NCBI GenBank assembly: GCA_014377485.1
Contig: JACMPM010000024.1
Coordinates: forward strand, 1 to 64,000
Source: Bacteriovorax sp.
Lineage (GTDB): Bacteria; Bdellovibrionota; Bacteriovoracia; Bacteriovoracales; Bacteriovoracaceae
Length of the DNA: 64,000 nucleotides
Direction: 5' to 3'
Of the stretch, positions 49,539-57,432 are shown one piece after another. Below the pieces are notes generated by a model. The model did not search any database and was not told the DNA's origin. It saw only the letters and a program-made list of their open reading frames with translations. Both the position numbers and the translations under genes were made by a program. The first letter of the stretch is position 1. Every line of letters begins with the position of its first letter.

Positions 49539-50404
49539 TGAAGATATTTTTTAGCGAACTCTTTTTTGAATTAAAAAAAAACTGCGGTGCCATGATTGGA
49601 ATCGTCTTTATAATTTTTAGTTTATTTATTGCATTTCTGGCACCACTAATTGCACCCCATAACCCCACTGAAGTTTTTGCGGATGCATTAAGACTTCCAC
49701 CTTCTTTTATTTCAGGTGGAAAAGCAGGATTTTTCTTTGGTACCGATGATATTGGTCGAGACCTTTTAAGCAGGCTAATTTATGGTTCTCGTATTTCACT
49801 CTCTGTTGGATTTAGCGTTGTAGTTATCTCTTTAATCTCTGGAACTTTTTTAGGTGTTGTCTCAGGATATTATGGTGGAATGATCGACAGGCTTATTATG
49901 CGCCTTACTGACTTAATTATGTCACTTCCAAGTATTTTATTTGCCATTGTTATAGTCGCGGTTTTAGGTCCTGGAATCACCAACGCAATAGTCGCTGTCA
50001 GCGTAGTTGCTGTTCCCAATTTTATTCGTATTATCAGAGCGCAAGTTATGGTGGAAAAAAACCGTCAATATGTTCAAGCAGCAAAACTTTTTGGTGCTGG
50101 AAATGCTAGAATCATGTTTATTGAAATTCTTCCTAACTGTATGGCGCCTTTAATAGTTCAGGCCAGTCTTGGATTCAGCGATGGAATCCTAAACGTGGCG
50201 GCCTTGGGATTTTTAGGTTTGGGAGCTCAAGCACCAATGTCTGAATGGGGAACGATGCTCTCAGATGCTAGAAGTTATATAGAGAGCTCGCCTTGGATGG
50301 TGACTCTACCGGGCATATGTATTCTTTTAACAGTTTTATCTTTTAATCTTTTAGGTGATGGACTCAGAGATGCTCTGGACCCACGCTTAAAGAAGCAGAA
50401 TTAA
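49538..50404 (+). CDS. dppC: Peptide ABC transporter permease C
   Basis: The 288-residue permease (OppC/DppC type) has an N-terminal helix, FFGTDDIGRDLLSRLIYGSRISL, RLTDLIMSLPSILFA, the EAA loop (ENRQ.. in VMVEKNRQYVQAAKLFGAG) and LGFLGLGAQAPMSEWG. It pairs with DppB, and dppD starts one base after its stop. Confidence 0.94.
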   Translation: MKIFFSELFFELKKNCGAMIGIVFIIFSLFIAFLAPLIAPHNPTEVFADALRLPPSFISGGKAGFFFGTDDIGRDLLSRLIYGSRISLSVGFSVVVISLISGTFLGVVSGYYGGMIDRLIMRLTDLIMSLPSILFAIVIVAVLGPGITNAIVAVSVVAVPNFIRIIRAQVMVEKNRQYVQAAKLFGAGNARIMFIEILPNCMAPLIVQASLGFSDGILNVAALGFLGLGAQAPMSEWGTMLSDARSYIESSPWMVTLPGICILLTVLSFNLLGDGLRDALDPRLKKQN

Positions 50405-50405
50405 T

Positions 50406-51383
50406 ATGAGTGAGAATCTATTAGATATTAAAGATCTCAATATTTTTTTTAAATCCGATAAAAATCCCGAGCCTATTCACGCTGTCCGCGATTTAAGTTT
50501 TTCACTTAAACAAGGAGAGATGCTGGGAGTTGTAGGAGAATCTGGTTCTGGAAAAAGCATTACCAATCTCGCCCTCATGGGAATTTTAGGTGATGGCGCT
50601 ATCGTTAAAGCAAGGGAGTGCTCGTTTAACGGCAGAGAACTTTTATCTCTCAAAGAACGTGAATGGCAAAAAGTTCGTGGTGGTGAAATTGCCATGATTT
50701 TCCAAGACCCCATGACGGCCCTAAATCCTTTTCTTACTGTTGAATTTCAAATAGTCGAAACGATCCTCGCCCATTTAAATATTTCTAAATCAGAAGCAAA
50801 AAATAAAGCGATTGAACTTTTATTACAAGTGGGAATCACCTCTCCCAAAGACCGTTTAAAATCTTATCCCTTTGAACTATCAGGCGGAATGGCCCAAAGA
50901 GTGATGATTGCCATGGCGATTTCAACCGGACCAAAACTTTTAATTGCTGATGAACCAACAACGGCCCTTGATGTAACGATTCAAAAACAAATATTAACTT
51001 TGATCAAGTCCCTTCAAGAAAAAAATAATATGTCCGTTATACTCGTGACTCACGACCTGGGCGTGGTCAGTGAATTTAGTGAACGAGTTCAAGTTATGTA
51101 CGCTGGCGAATTGGTAGAAACAGGAAATACATCAGATTTAATTAAAAATCCTCATCACCCCTATACCTTTGGACTTTTGAGTTCGCGTCCTGGGGCCGTA
51201 GAAAGACTCGCTAAAACTCCCCTAGCTTCTATTGCTGGAATCGTCCCGGCGTTTCATCAAAGACCTGTAGGCTGCCAATTCAATCCTCGTTGTGTTCATG
51301 TACAAGAAGATTGTAAGAAAGGAAGTATTCCAATAGAGCGTGGTGTGCGTTGTCTTCATCCCATGATGGAGGCCTTGTCATGA
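50406..51383 (+). CDS. dppD: Peptide ABC transporter ATPase D
   Basis: The 325-residue ATPase has Walker A GESGSGKSI, IFQDPMTALNPF, signature LSGGMAQRVMIAMA, Walker B LLIADEPTTALDVT, switch LVTHDLGVV and the oligopeptide C-terminal cysteine motif (GCQFNPRCVHVQEDC), which in this family can hold an iron-sulfur cluster. Its stop overlaps the dppF ATG. Confidence 0.94.
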   Translation: MSENLLDIKDLNIFFKSDKNPEPIHAVRDLSFSLKQGEMLGVVGESGSGKSITNLALMGILGDGAIVKARECSFNGRELLSLKEREWQKVRGGEIAMIFQDPMTALNPFLTVEFQIVETILAHLNISKSEAKNKAIELLLQVGITSPKDRLKSYPFELSGGMAQRVMIAMAISTGPKLLIADEPTTALDVTIQKQILTLIKSLQEKNNMSVILVTHDLGVVSEFSERVQVMYAGELVETGNTSDLIKNPHHPYTFGLLSSRPGAVERLAKTPLASIAGIVPAFHQRPVGCQFNPRCVHVQEDCKKGSIPIERGVRCLHPMMEALS

Positions 51384-52339
51384 GAGACTTATCCAAGGAA
51401 ATATTAAGTGTGGATGCCCTCCACAAAACTTACGATATTAAAAAACTTTTTAGACCGACCCTAAAGCTCAAGGCCCTTTCGGACATAAATTTTCATTTAG
51501 ATAAAAAAGAAACACTAGGTATCGTTGGTGAATCTGGTTGTGGAAAAAGCACTTTGGCAAAAGTTCTCACAAAACTTGAACCCAGAACTCTCGGAGAGAT
51601 AAACCTACAAGGAATTAAATACGATGAAATTTCATCACATGATTTTCATTCAAAAATCCAAATGGTTTTCCAAGATCCATATCAATCATTAAACCCTAGA
51701 AAAAAAGCTTTAGATATAATTGCTGATCCACTTCGCATCAATACGAATACATCGGCGAATGAAACTCGCGATCTTGTCATGGCCATGATGAAGAAAGTAG
51801 GACTCCGCGAAGAGTTCGCTCTACGCTACCCACACCATTTTAGTGGTGGCCAGCGCCAACGCTTAGGAATTGCTCGTGCCCTTATGCTTCGTCCAGAAAT
51901 TCTTATCTTGGATGAACCGGTTTCAGCTCTCGATGTATCTATTCAGGCCCAAGTGCTAAATCTCCTTCTTGAACTTCAAGAAGAATTTAAACTATCCTAT
52001 ATATTCATCTCTCACGACCTGGAAGTGGTTCAACATATGTCTGATCGAATTTTAGTCATGTATTTAGGCCGCGTGGTTGAATATGGAAGTAGAGATCAAA
52101 TTTTTAATAATCCCCTTCATCCCTACACAAAAATTTTATTAGAAAGTGCTCCTAAAACTCATAGAGAAAAATCCAATCAAGCAATCACCGTAAAAGGTGA
52201 ACTTCCCTCGGCCTTAAATTTACCAAAGGGATGCGCGTTTGAACCTCGCTGTCCATTTGCTAAACCTGGTTGCAAGGAAAGTATCCCTTTGTTAGAGATT
52301 AAACAGGGACGTGAAGTTGCTTGTTTTGAAGCTCATTAA
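51380..52339 (+). CDS. dppF: Peptide ABC transporter ATPase F
   Basis: The 319-residue ATPase has Walker A GESGCGKSTLA, FQDPYQSLNPRKK, signature FSGGQRQRLGIARAL, Walker B ILILDEPVSALDVS, switch FISHDLEVVQH and GCAFEPRCPFAKPGC at the C-terminus. The ATG at 51380 overlaps the dppD stop (ATGA); an upstream in-frame reading is not needed. It completes the importer. Confidence 0.94.
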   Translation: MRDLSKEILSVDALHKTYDIKKLFRPTLKLKALSDINFHLDKKETLGIVGESGCGKSTLAKVLTKLEPRTLGEINLQGIKYDEISSHDFHSKIQMVFQDPYQSLNPRKKALDIIADPLRINTNTSANETRDLVMAMMKKVGLREEFALRYPHHFSGGQRQRLGIARALMLRPEILILDEPVSALDVSIQAQVLNLLLELQEEFKLSYIFISHDLEVVQHMSDRILVMYLGRVVEYGSRDQIFNNPLHPYTKILLESAPKTHREKSNQAITVKGELPSALNLPKGCAFEPRCPFAKPGCKESIPLLEIKQGREVACFEAH

Positions 52340-52354
52340 TTTGTAAAAAATTTC

Positions 52355-52375
52355 GACATATATATATTATATGTC
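52355..52375. repeat. AT-rich palindrome after dppF
   Basis: GACATATA (52355-52362), five bases, then TATATGTC (52368-52375) are a perfect 8-bp inverted repeat flanked by A-runs, 16 bp after the dppF stop and 113 bp before the next ATG. It may be a weak terminator or an operator. Confidence 0.5.
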
Positions 52376-52487
52376 AAAAAAGTAAACACTCTCGTAGTTT
52401 AATTCCTTGAATTAAGATCAGATTATTTTTGGCACCTTACATGCAAGATTACTCGTAATCACGATAAACCCATCAGGCGAGGATTTT

Positions 52488-53027
52488 ATGAAAAAGATTT
52501 TATTATTTTTATTTGTTATTCCATCTCTAGCATGGACAATTGAATTTAACTCGCTTCCAGTAAAACCAAAAGTACTCGAGTTATCAAAATATAGACTTCT
52601 ATCAGACAAATTAGAATTGAGACATATTCATGAAAGTCCTCGGACAGTTGTAAAAATTAATTTCAATACTAAAGAAATGAGTGATTTTTACTCAAAAGTT
52701 CTTAATTCAGATATAAATAAACTCTACTGTGACGGTGATTTCGCCCTCACATACGACTCTTATGGCACTCAGTATATAAATATAAATTCTATTAAAGTAT
52801 GTGTTGATGAAGCAGGATTTATTGTAGCTCACTCAATTGGAATAGCTCAACTTGCTCCAAAAGAAATTTCTGCCAGTACCCGCTTGATCGAAGAGAGTCG
52901 TATTCCTGCAAAGACTGATGCGGTTGTTAATCAAAACAGAGCTGCAAAAGTTATTACACCGGTAGTTAATCCAAAAGCAGGATTTTTTTCGCCAAGAATA
53001 AGTGAAGTAACTACGCAATCAAAATAA
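52488..53027 (+). CDS. Exported protein of unknown function
   Basis: The 179-residue protein has a signal peptide (about 1-17, ending LAWT) and a neutral mature part with two cysteines (LYCDGD, KVCVDE) probably linked. The last 40 residues are Arg/Lys/Pro-rich. A GCGAGGA site lies before the ATG. A strong terminator follows. The family is not recognised. Confidence 0.8.
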   Translation: MKKILLFLFVIPSLAWTIEFNSLPVKPKVLELSKYRLLSDKLELRHIHESPRTVVKINFNTKEMSDFYSKVLNSDINKLYCDGDFALTYDSYGTQYININSIKVCVDEAGFIVAHSIGIAQLAPKEISASTRLIEESRIPAKTDAVVNQNRAAKVITPVVNPKAGFFSPRISEVTTQSK

Positions 53028-53054
53028 TTTTGAATATCCATTTAAAAAAGCAGA

Positions 53055-53084
53055 CCCCAGAACTGAAAATCTGGGGATTTTTTA
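53055..53084. terminator. Bidirectional rho-independent terminator
   Basis: CCCCAGA (53055-53061) and TCTGGGG (53070-53076) form a 7-bp stem with an 8-base loop, followed by a T-run (53078-53083). The other side has an A-run (53044-53050), so it can also end the convergent gene at 53100. Confidence 0.9.
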
Positions 53085-53099
53085 TTTTACAATTACATT

Positions 53100-53930
53100 C
53101 TAGAAACGAGAATAATAATCATTCCAGAATTTTCCAGCATCGTCTTTTGCTCTGCTTTTATCATTGTATAAAGCTTCTAAACGACGTGTGAGAGTCTTAT
53201 AAGTATAAGCTGGAATAAGTTCTCTTTTTTTATAACTATCATAAGTTCTAGACTTTAGACCGGCAGATAAATAGTCAAACTCTGCGTTTTGAAAAAGCTC
53301 TACTTCTGAGAAATAATATTTTACGCCTGGAATTTTTTTAACTGCAATCGAAGTATCAAAATAAGTCGCTTCTGTTTTTACATCGCGAATATAAATTTGA
53401 GAATCAAGACCCATCTCGCGAGTTAGGTCGCTATAAACCATAGCGTCTGCCTGGGCATTATCTCCAAACATTAGGATATGAAGTTTCTCTCCTGTTCTAG
53501 TATCAAGAGTCTTTATCTCTTCTTGTAAAATATTTTTGATAACTGCATGTTTAAAATCATAAGTAGACTCTTTGTTTTTTAAAGTTTTAAGCGTCGATCT
53601 ACCAATTGGGAAATTGTACTTTTGTAACCACTCTTGGGCATTAAAGGTAATAGTTTGTGCTGCAGAAACATAGTAAAAACCAATGGCCTCAGATTTTGCT
53701 TTTTCATTTCCTTTTATTTCAACGAGAAGATCACGCATTTCGAAATAGGGTATTTTTTTTAGAAAGTGATACGCCTGCTCTTGGATTTTACCAACAGAGT
53801 TGGCTTTCTTTAAAGTGTCATCGATATCGGCAATGACAATCGTTTTTGAAAAGGCTTGAAAGGAATATGAGAACAAACATAGAACGAGGACAGATAAGGT
53901 CCAAAGGCCAGATTTCAAATCACGTTTCAT
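53100..53930 (-). CDS. Exported App1-like (DUF2183) phosphatase
   Basis: The 276-residue protein has a signal peptide or anchor (about 8-28) and the HAD core VIADIDDTLKKAN, YYVSAAQT (the SNS/SAS step), a conserved Lys (RSTLKTLKNKES) and ILMFGDNAQADAMVYSDL. This is the same family as the cytoplasmic protein at 36857 but shorter, without the N-terminal beta domain. The ATG at 53930 has GGAG eight bases upstream, preferred over a GTG six bases earlier. It might dephosphorylate lipids or head groups in the periplasm; this is inferred from the family. Confidence 0.82.
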   Translation of the reverse strand: MKRDLKSGLWTLSVLVLCLFSYSFQAFSKTIVIADIDDTLKKANSVGKIQEQAYHFLKKIPYFEMRDLLVEIKGNEKAKSEAIGFYYVSAAQTITFNAQEWLQKYNFPIGRSTLKTLKNKESTYDFKHAVIKNILQEEIKTLDTRTGEKLHILMFGDNAQADAMVYSDLTREMGLDSQIYIRDVKTEATYFDTSIAVKKIPGVKYYFSEVELFQNAEFDYLSAGLKSRTYDSYKKRELIPAYTYKTLTRRLEALYNDKSRAKDDAGKFWNDYYSRF

Positions 53931-53976
53931 TCGCACTCCATTGCAAAAGTTCTTTATTTTATAAACTGTAGCTTCT

Positions 53977-54612
53977 ATGATAGAGAGCTATAAGAATTTT
54001 GTAAATCTAAGGATAAAACCAACTATGGGACTCATGTATATTTTCCCCGTCTCTATAGAAGAAAGTGATCGCACTGAAATAATTTCAAATAATAAAGACC
54101 CTATCAGGAAGACAGTTGTTCTTAAAACTTACGGCCTACCCATGGTTTTTTGGAGTTACCTAGCGGCAAGTTTGATCGTTATTGGGACGATGTGGCTAGC
54201 TTCTAAATCGGCCATTCACAAACTATTAACTTACGAAGACGCCAGTCTGCAGGGCCTCGCCTACTTAGTTCAATTCACCTTGATTTTAACTCCCTTCATT
54301 TTATTAGGTTTTTTTTTCTATGAAAAAGAATTAAGAAAAACTGGCCTTGAAATAAAACTAGTTTATAAAGTCTTTTTTATTCCATTCTATTTTAAAAATA
54401 TTATTCTCGATTCAAATGATGCTCTTTCCGTAGATCATTTTATGGATTCACCCAATATGGCCAAAATTCATAATGTTTCTGAACTTAAGCATTTTGAGAA
54501 TAAAGGTTATTTTGAATTGCATGCAATGAGCGGTGGGAAGAGTATTTTGATTGATCGCCATACAAGAAAGGCCGATCTGTTGAAGTTAAAAGAGCTCCTG
54601 TGTAAATATTAG
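53977..54612 (+). CDS. Membrane protein of unknown function
   Basis: The 211-residue protein has two membrane helices (about 60-80 and 95-115: VFWSYLAASLIVIGTMWLA and LVQFTLILTPFILLGFFFY), and a cytoplasmic C-terminal domain (about 120-211) with a PH-like beta pattern (YFELHAMSGGKSILIDRH). An in-frame ATG 16 codons in is an alternative start. The family is not recognised. Confidence 0.72.
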   Translation: MIESYKNFVNLRIKPTMGLMYIFPVSIEESDRTEIISNNKDPIRKTVVLKTYGLPMVFWSYLAASLIVIGTMWLASKSAIHKLLTYEDASLQGLAYLVQFTLILTPFILLGFFFYEKELRKTGLEIKLVYKVFFIPFYFKNIILDSNDALSVDHFMDSPNMAKIHNVSELKHFENKGYFELHAMSGGKSILIDRHTRKADLLKLKELLCKY

Positions 54613-54618
54613 TAAGAG

Positions 54619-54900
54619 CTATTGATCAGCTTCCATTTCTTTCATCATTTTTTCAGCTTTCTCTTGATTCTCTTTTATGATCAACATTTGCTTGGCAAGT
54701 TCCGCTTGTTGATTGGCTTCAGAATTGGCATGTGCAGTAGCTGTAGCAATTGCTTCTTCATGGGCTTTTTTAGCAAAATCGGCACCGGCCGCATGATCGC
54801 GTGCATGCACATCGGGCGTATCAGTTGCAACATCTTACATAGCATTTAATTTGATGGAAAATAAAAACAAAACAGAAATAAGACAAGTAACTAATTTCAT
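54619..54900 (-). pseudogene. Small exported Ala/Glu coiled-coil protein with in-frame stop
   Basis: From the ATG at 54900, preceded by GGAGAG, a signal peptide reads MKLVTCLISVLFLFSIKLNA then M and TAA (54837-54835). The same frame continues without a shift through DVATDTPDVHARDHAAGADF and a 50-residue Ala/Glu/Lys helix to a stop at 54619. The stop lies exactly where the mature protein would start. It is a nonsense-inactivated gene, a read-through case or a sequencing error. An internal GTG at 54810 is the only clear downstream start and would give a protein lacking a signal peptide. Confidence 0.7.
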
Positions 54901-54916
54901 TTTCTCTCCGTGAAAA

Positions 54917-55930
54917 TTATTTAAAGAAATTGCTCAATTCATTCATTACGATATCGCGATTTACATCTCTATCCATCATGACTTCATGCTTAGAAGTTGG
55001 AAGTATTGTGCGTTTGCAATCAGCGGCTTCATCACAAAGTTTAATCATCTCACTAGGCTCTGAATAGGCTTCAAGACCTGCATGAAAAACTCTAAGAGGA
55101 ACACTTATCTCATGATAGTGCGAGTGCAAGGGGTTTGTGCCTTTCATGATTTCGAGAACCCATCTATTGGCCACTCCACCAAGTTTTGCTACAGGAAATG
55201 TGTCAAACATCGACATCGCCATTTTAAAACGTATAGGACTTGAGGTGAAAGTATTTTCTTCAAATTTAGAATCAGGTTCAAAACCTTTTTGTCCGATTGC
55301 AAATTTTGCTCCACGACCAGCGAGTGTTGAAGTCTCAACAATTACTCTCGCCACTGCGTATGAATACGGCTTGGTCATGATTTTTAACATTGGCGAACTT
55401 AGGGCCACTTTATTGAAATAGTCCGGGTGTTGAATTACGAAAGCTGTCGCAATTCCTGCTCCCATTGAATGAGCTAGTAAAAATCTCTTTTCACAAATAG
55501 ATTCCAGGCCTTGATTATTTACGAAAAGTCCTACGTCATTAACGTAGTTTTGAAAAAGATCAACATACCCCAGATCAGTTGGAGCTTTCATTCTTCCTGA
55601 AGAGCCTTGTCCTCGGTGATCCATTAAGTAAAAATTTAATTTTTTACCAGCGGCCGTGCGAGTAAGGTCATAGATAACTTCTGCGTATTTTTCAACCGGT
55701 TCCGTTCGCCCGGGCAAAATAACTACACAATTGCGAGCTCCAGCTTGTAGGAATGTTCTATAATGAATACGAACTTTTTCTGATCCATCAAAAAATCCTT
55801 CACCCATTTTTTGAATTAAGGGAACAATATTTTCTTTGTATTGCTCGTCATAATTATTTTCATCAAGTGCCATGCACGATGATGTAATGACCAGACCAAT
55901 TGCAATCGAGATTAAAATTTTGTTCAACAT
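54917..55930 (-). CDS. Exported alpha/beta hydrolase (lysophospholipase-like)
   Basis: The 337-residue protein has a signal peptide (about 1-21, ending CMA; SSCM might be a lipobox) and the fold of serine lysophospholipases such as PldB. VVILPGRTEPVEKYAE is followed by LMDHRGQGSSGR, nucleophile Ser in LLAHSMGAGIA, SSPMLKI, an acid region near VFHAGLEAYSEP and a His in TSKHEVMMDRD. It probably cleaves lysophospholipids. AGAGGA precedes the ATG. It follows the 2Fe-2S protein gene by 4 bp. Confidence 0.87.
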   Translation of the reverse strand: MLNKILISIAIGLVITSSCMALDENNYDEQYKENIVPLIQKMGEGFFDGSEKVRIHYRTFLQAGARNCVVILPGRTEPVEKYAEVIYDLTRTAAGKKLNFYLMDHRGQGSSGRMKAPTDLGYVDLFQNYVNDVGLFVNNQGLESICEKRFLLAHSMGAGIATAFVIQHPDYFNKVALSSPMLKIMTKPYSYAVARVIVETSTLAGRGAKFAIGQKGFEPDSKFEENTFTSSPIRFKMAMSMFDTFPVAKLGGVANRWVLEIMKGTNPLHSHYHEISVPLRVFHAGLEAYSEPSEMIKLCDEAADCKRTILPTSKHEVMMDRDVNRDIVMNELSNFFK

Positions 55931-55934
55931 AAAA

Positions 55935-56633
55935 TTATCCTCTAAATTTTTTATATTCCTTATCAGAAGGAGTTATTTTTTTATCGTTTTCGGCCTTTAA
56001 TTTTTCCGTTTCTAGACGATCATCGCGAAGCTTTTGTTTTTCTGCCGAAAGTGGACGAGTGTAATCATTTTTTTCGTAATCAACTTTATCAGTGTCAAAA
56101 AACTTAGGGCGCTTTCCGCCTGCTAACTTTTTTGGCGCTTCTGAATCCTGGTTTTTTTCCCAGTGTTTTTTCCAAGTCTCGGCTTTCGCTAAATTTTCAA
56201 CTTCTTCTTTGGACCGTTCGTCTGCACGCTCAGCTCTAATTTTTTTAATATCAGGTTCTTTTCGAATTTTTGTATGTTGCTTTTTTTTTGAGAAATTTGA
56301 TGTTTTATTTTTCAATCTGGCTTCGTCAGTAGCCTTATTGTGTTTAGTGATATCAATCGTCACATCCCCTGTCAAACAAGTCTGACAAGCAAGACGCTCT
56401 TTAGTGATATGAAAAACGTTCCCTAACAGCTTTAATTCTTCAAACGGAGGTGGGGTAATATAATCTTCACCTGATACGATTTTAATAATGCAATCAGTAC
56501 AAGTTGCATGTCCGCCACAGCTAGATTTTATATATATATTTTGTTCGCGTAGGGCGACGAGAAGATTTTTCCCTTCTTCGACTTCAACGACATCGCCGGA
56601 AGGTTTTAGTGTAACTTTGTATAATTTAGACAT
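55935..56633 (-). CDS. 2Fe-2S ferredoxin-domain protein with charged tail
   Basis: The 232-residue protein has an N-terminal plant-type 2Fe-2S domain (about 1-100) with Cys39, Cys45, Cys48 (SCGGHATCTDC) and Cys83 (LACQTC). The remaining about 130 residues are extremely charged and probably disordered or helical (Lys/Glu/Asp/Arg), not part of any ferredoxin I know. It could be an electron carrier tethered to a partner. AAGGT precedes the ATG. It is the third gene in the run dut - 94-residue protein - ferredoxin - hydrolase (55-57 kb, minus strand). Confidence 0.82.
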   Translation of the reverse strand: MSKLYKVTLKPSGDVVEVEEGKNLLVALREQNIYIKSSCGGHATCTDCIIKIVSGEDYITPPPFEELKLLGNVFHITKERLACQTCLTGDVTIDITKHNKATDEARLKNKTSNFSKKKQHTKIRKEPDIKKIRAERADERSKEEVENLAKAETWKKHWEKNQDSEAPKKLAGGKRPKFFDTDKVDYEKNDYTRPLSAEKQKLRDDRLETEKLKAENDKKITPSDKEYKKFRG

Positions 56634-56640
56634 ATTTACC

Positions 56641-56925
56641 TTATAAATTTTTTGAGATCTGATCTTCGATTTTAGTCAAAATTTTTGACTTTAATGCTCT
56701 CAAAATAATTGAGAGCTCGAGATCTGCTTCGCAATACGTATCAAAAAAGCACAGGGTTAATGTAAAACCTGCACCAGTTGATTTGATAATTTTTTTTACA
56801 TCATCATAAGCAACATCTGCTTTGACTTGAAATTTTTGTGTGTATTCTGGAGTGATGACTGATTTAACTTTTGTGTAGGCGGCATCTCTATCATTGACCG
56901 TTTTATAATCTATTTTTAGGGCCAT
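56641..56925 (-). CDS. Small cytoplasmic protein of unknown function
   Basis: The 94-residue protein has no signal peptide. It is mixed alpha/beta (KVKSVITPEYTQKFQVKADV..., ELSIILRALKSKILTKIE) with two Cys. An AAGGAG site precedes the ATG. It lies between dut (17 bp) and the ferredoxin gene (7 bp), so is in their operon. The family is not recognised. Confidence 0.72.
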   Translation of the reverse strand: MALKIDYKTVNDRDAAYTKVKSVITPEYTQKFQVKADVAYDDVKKIIKSTGAGFTLTLCFFDTYCEADLELSIILRALKSKILTKIEDQISKNL

Positions 56926-56942
56926 GGTTTTCTCCTTAATTA

Positions 56943-57413
56943 TTAATTTTTTCCAGTTGAACCAAATCCACCACTGCCACGAACAGTATTAGAGAGCTCA
57001 GCCTCACTTACTATATAGTGGGCCTGAGTAACTGGTGAAAGAACTAGTTGAGCAACGCGGTCGCCGTGACTAATCACTTCGTCAATATTACTTAGATTTC
57101 CAAGAATGATTTTAACTTCACCTCGGTAGTCTGAATCAATTGTTCCTGGAGAATTTAAAACCATTAACCCCGTTTTAAAAGACAATCCAGAACGAGGGCG
57201 AACTTGCACTTCATACCCAAACGGAATTTCCATAGAAAGTCCTGTAGGCACTAATACACGTTCACCTGGTTTAATCAGAAGTGACTCTCCAGTACCAAGG
57301 CTGGCGCGAACGTCAGCCCCTGCAGCACCTTTAGTCTCGTAACATGGAAGCGGAAAGCTCTCATCATAATGAGAGAGTTTTCGGACTAATACATTTATTC
57401 TGTTATCGTTCAT
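56943..57413 (-). CDS. dut: dUTP diphosphatase
   Basis: The 156-residue trimeric dUTPase hydrolyses dUTP to dUMP, keeping uracil out of DNA. All motifs are present: GAAGADVRA (I), RPRSGLSFK (II), GTIDSDYRGEV (III), RVAQLVLSP (IV) and RGSGGFGSTG (V). It follows pnp by 19 bp and is in the same minus-strand run. Confidence 0.97.
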   Translation of the reverse strand: MNDNRINVLVRKLSHYDESFPLPCYETKGAAGADVRASLGTGESLLIKPGERVLVPTGLSMEIPFGYEVQVRPRSGLSFKTGLMVLNSPGTIDSDYRGEVKIILGNLSNIDEVISHGDRVAQLVLSPVTQAHYIVSEAELSNTVRGSGGFGSTGKN

Positions 57414-57432
57414 TCTTTTCTCTTAAAATTTA

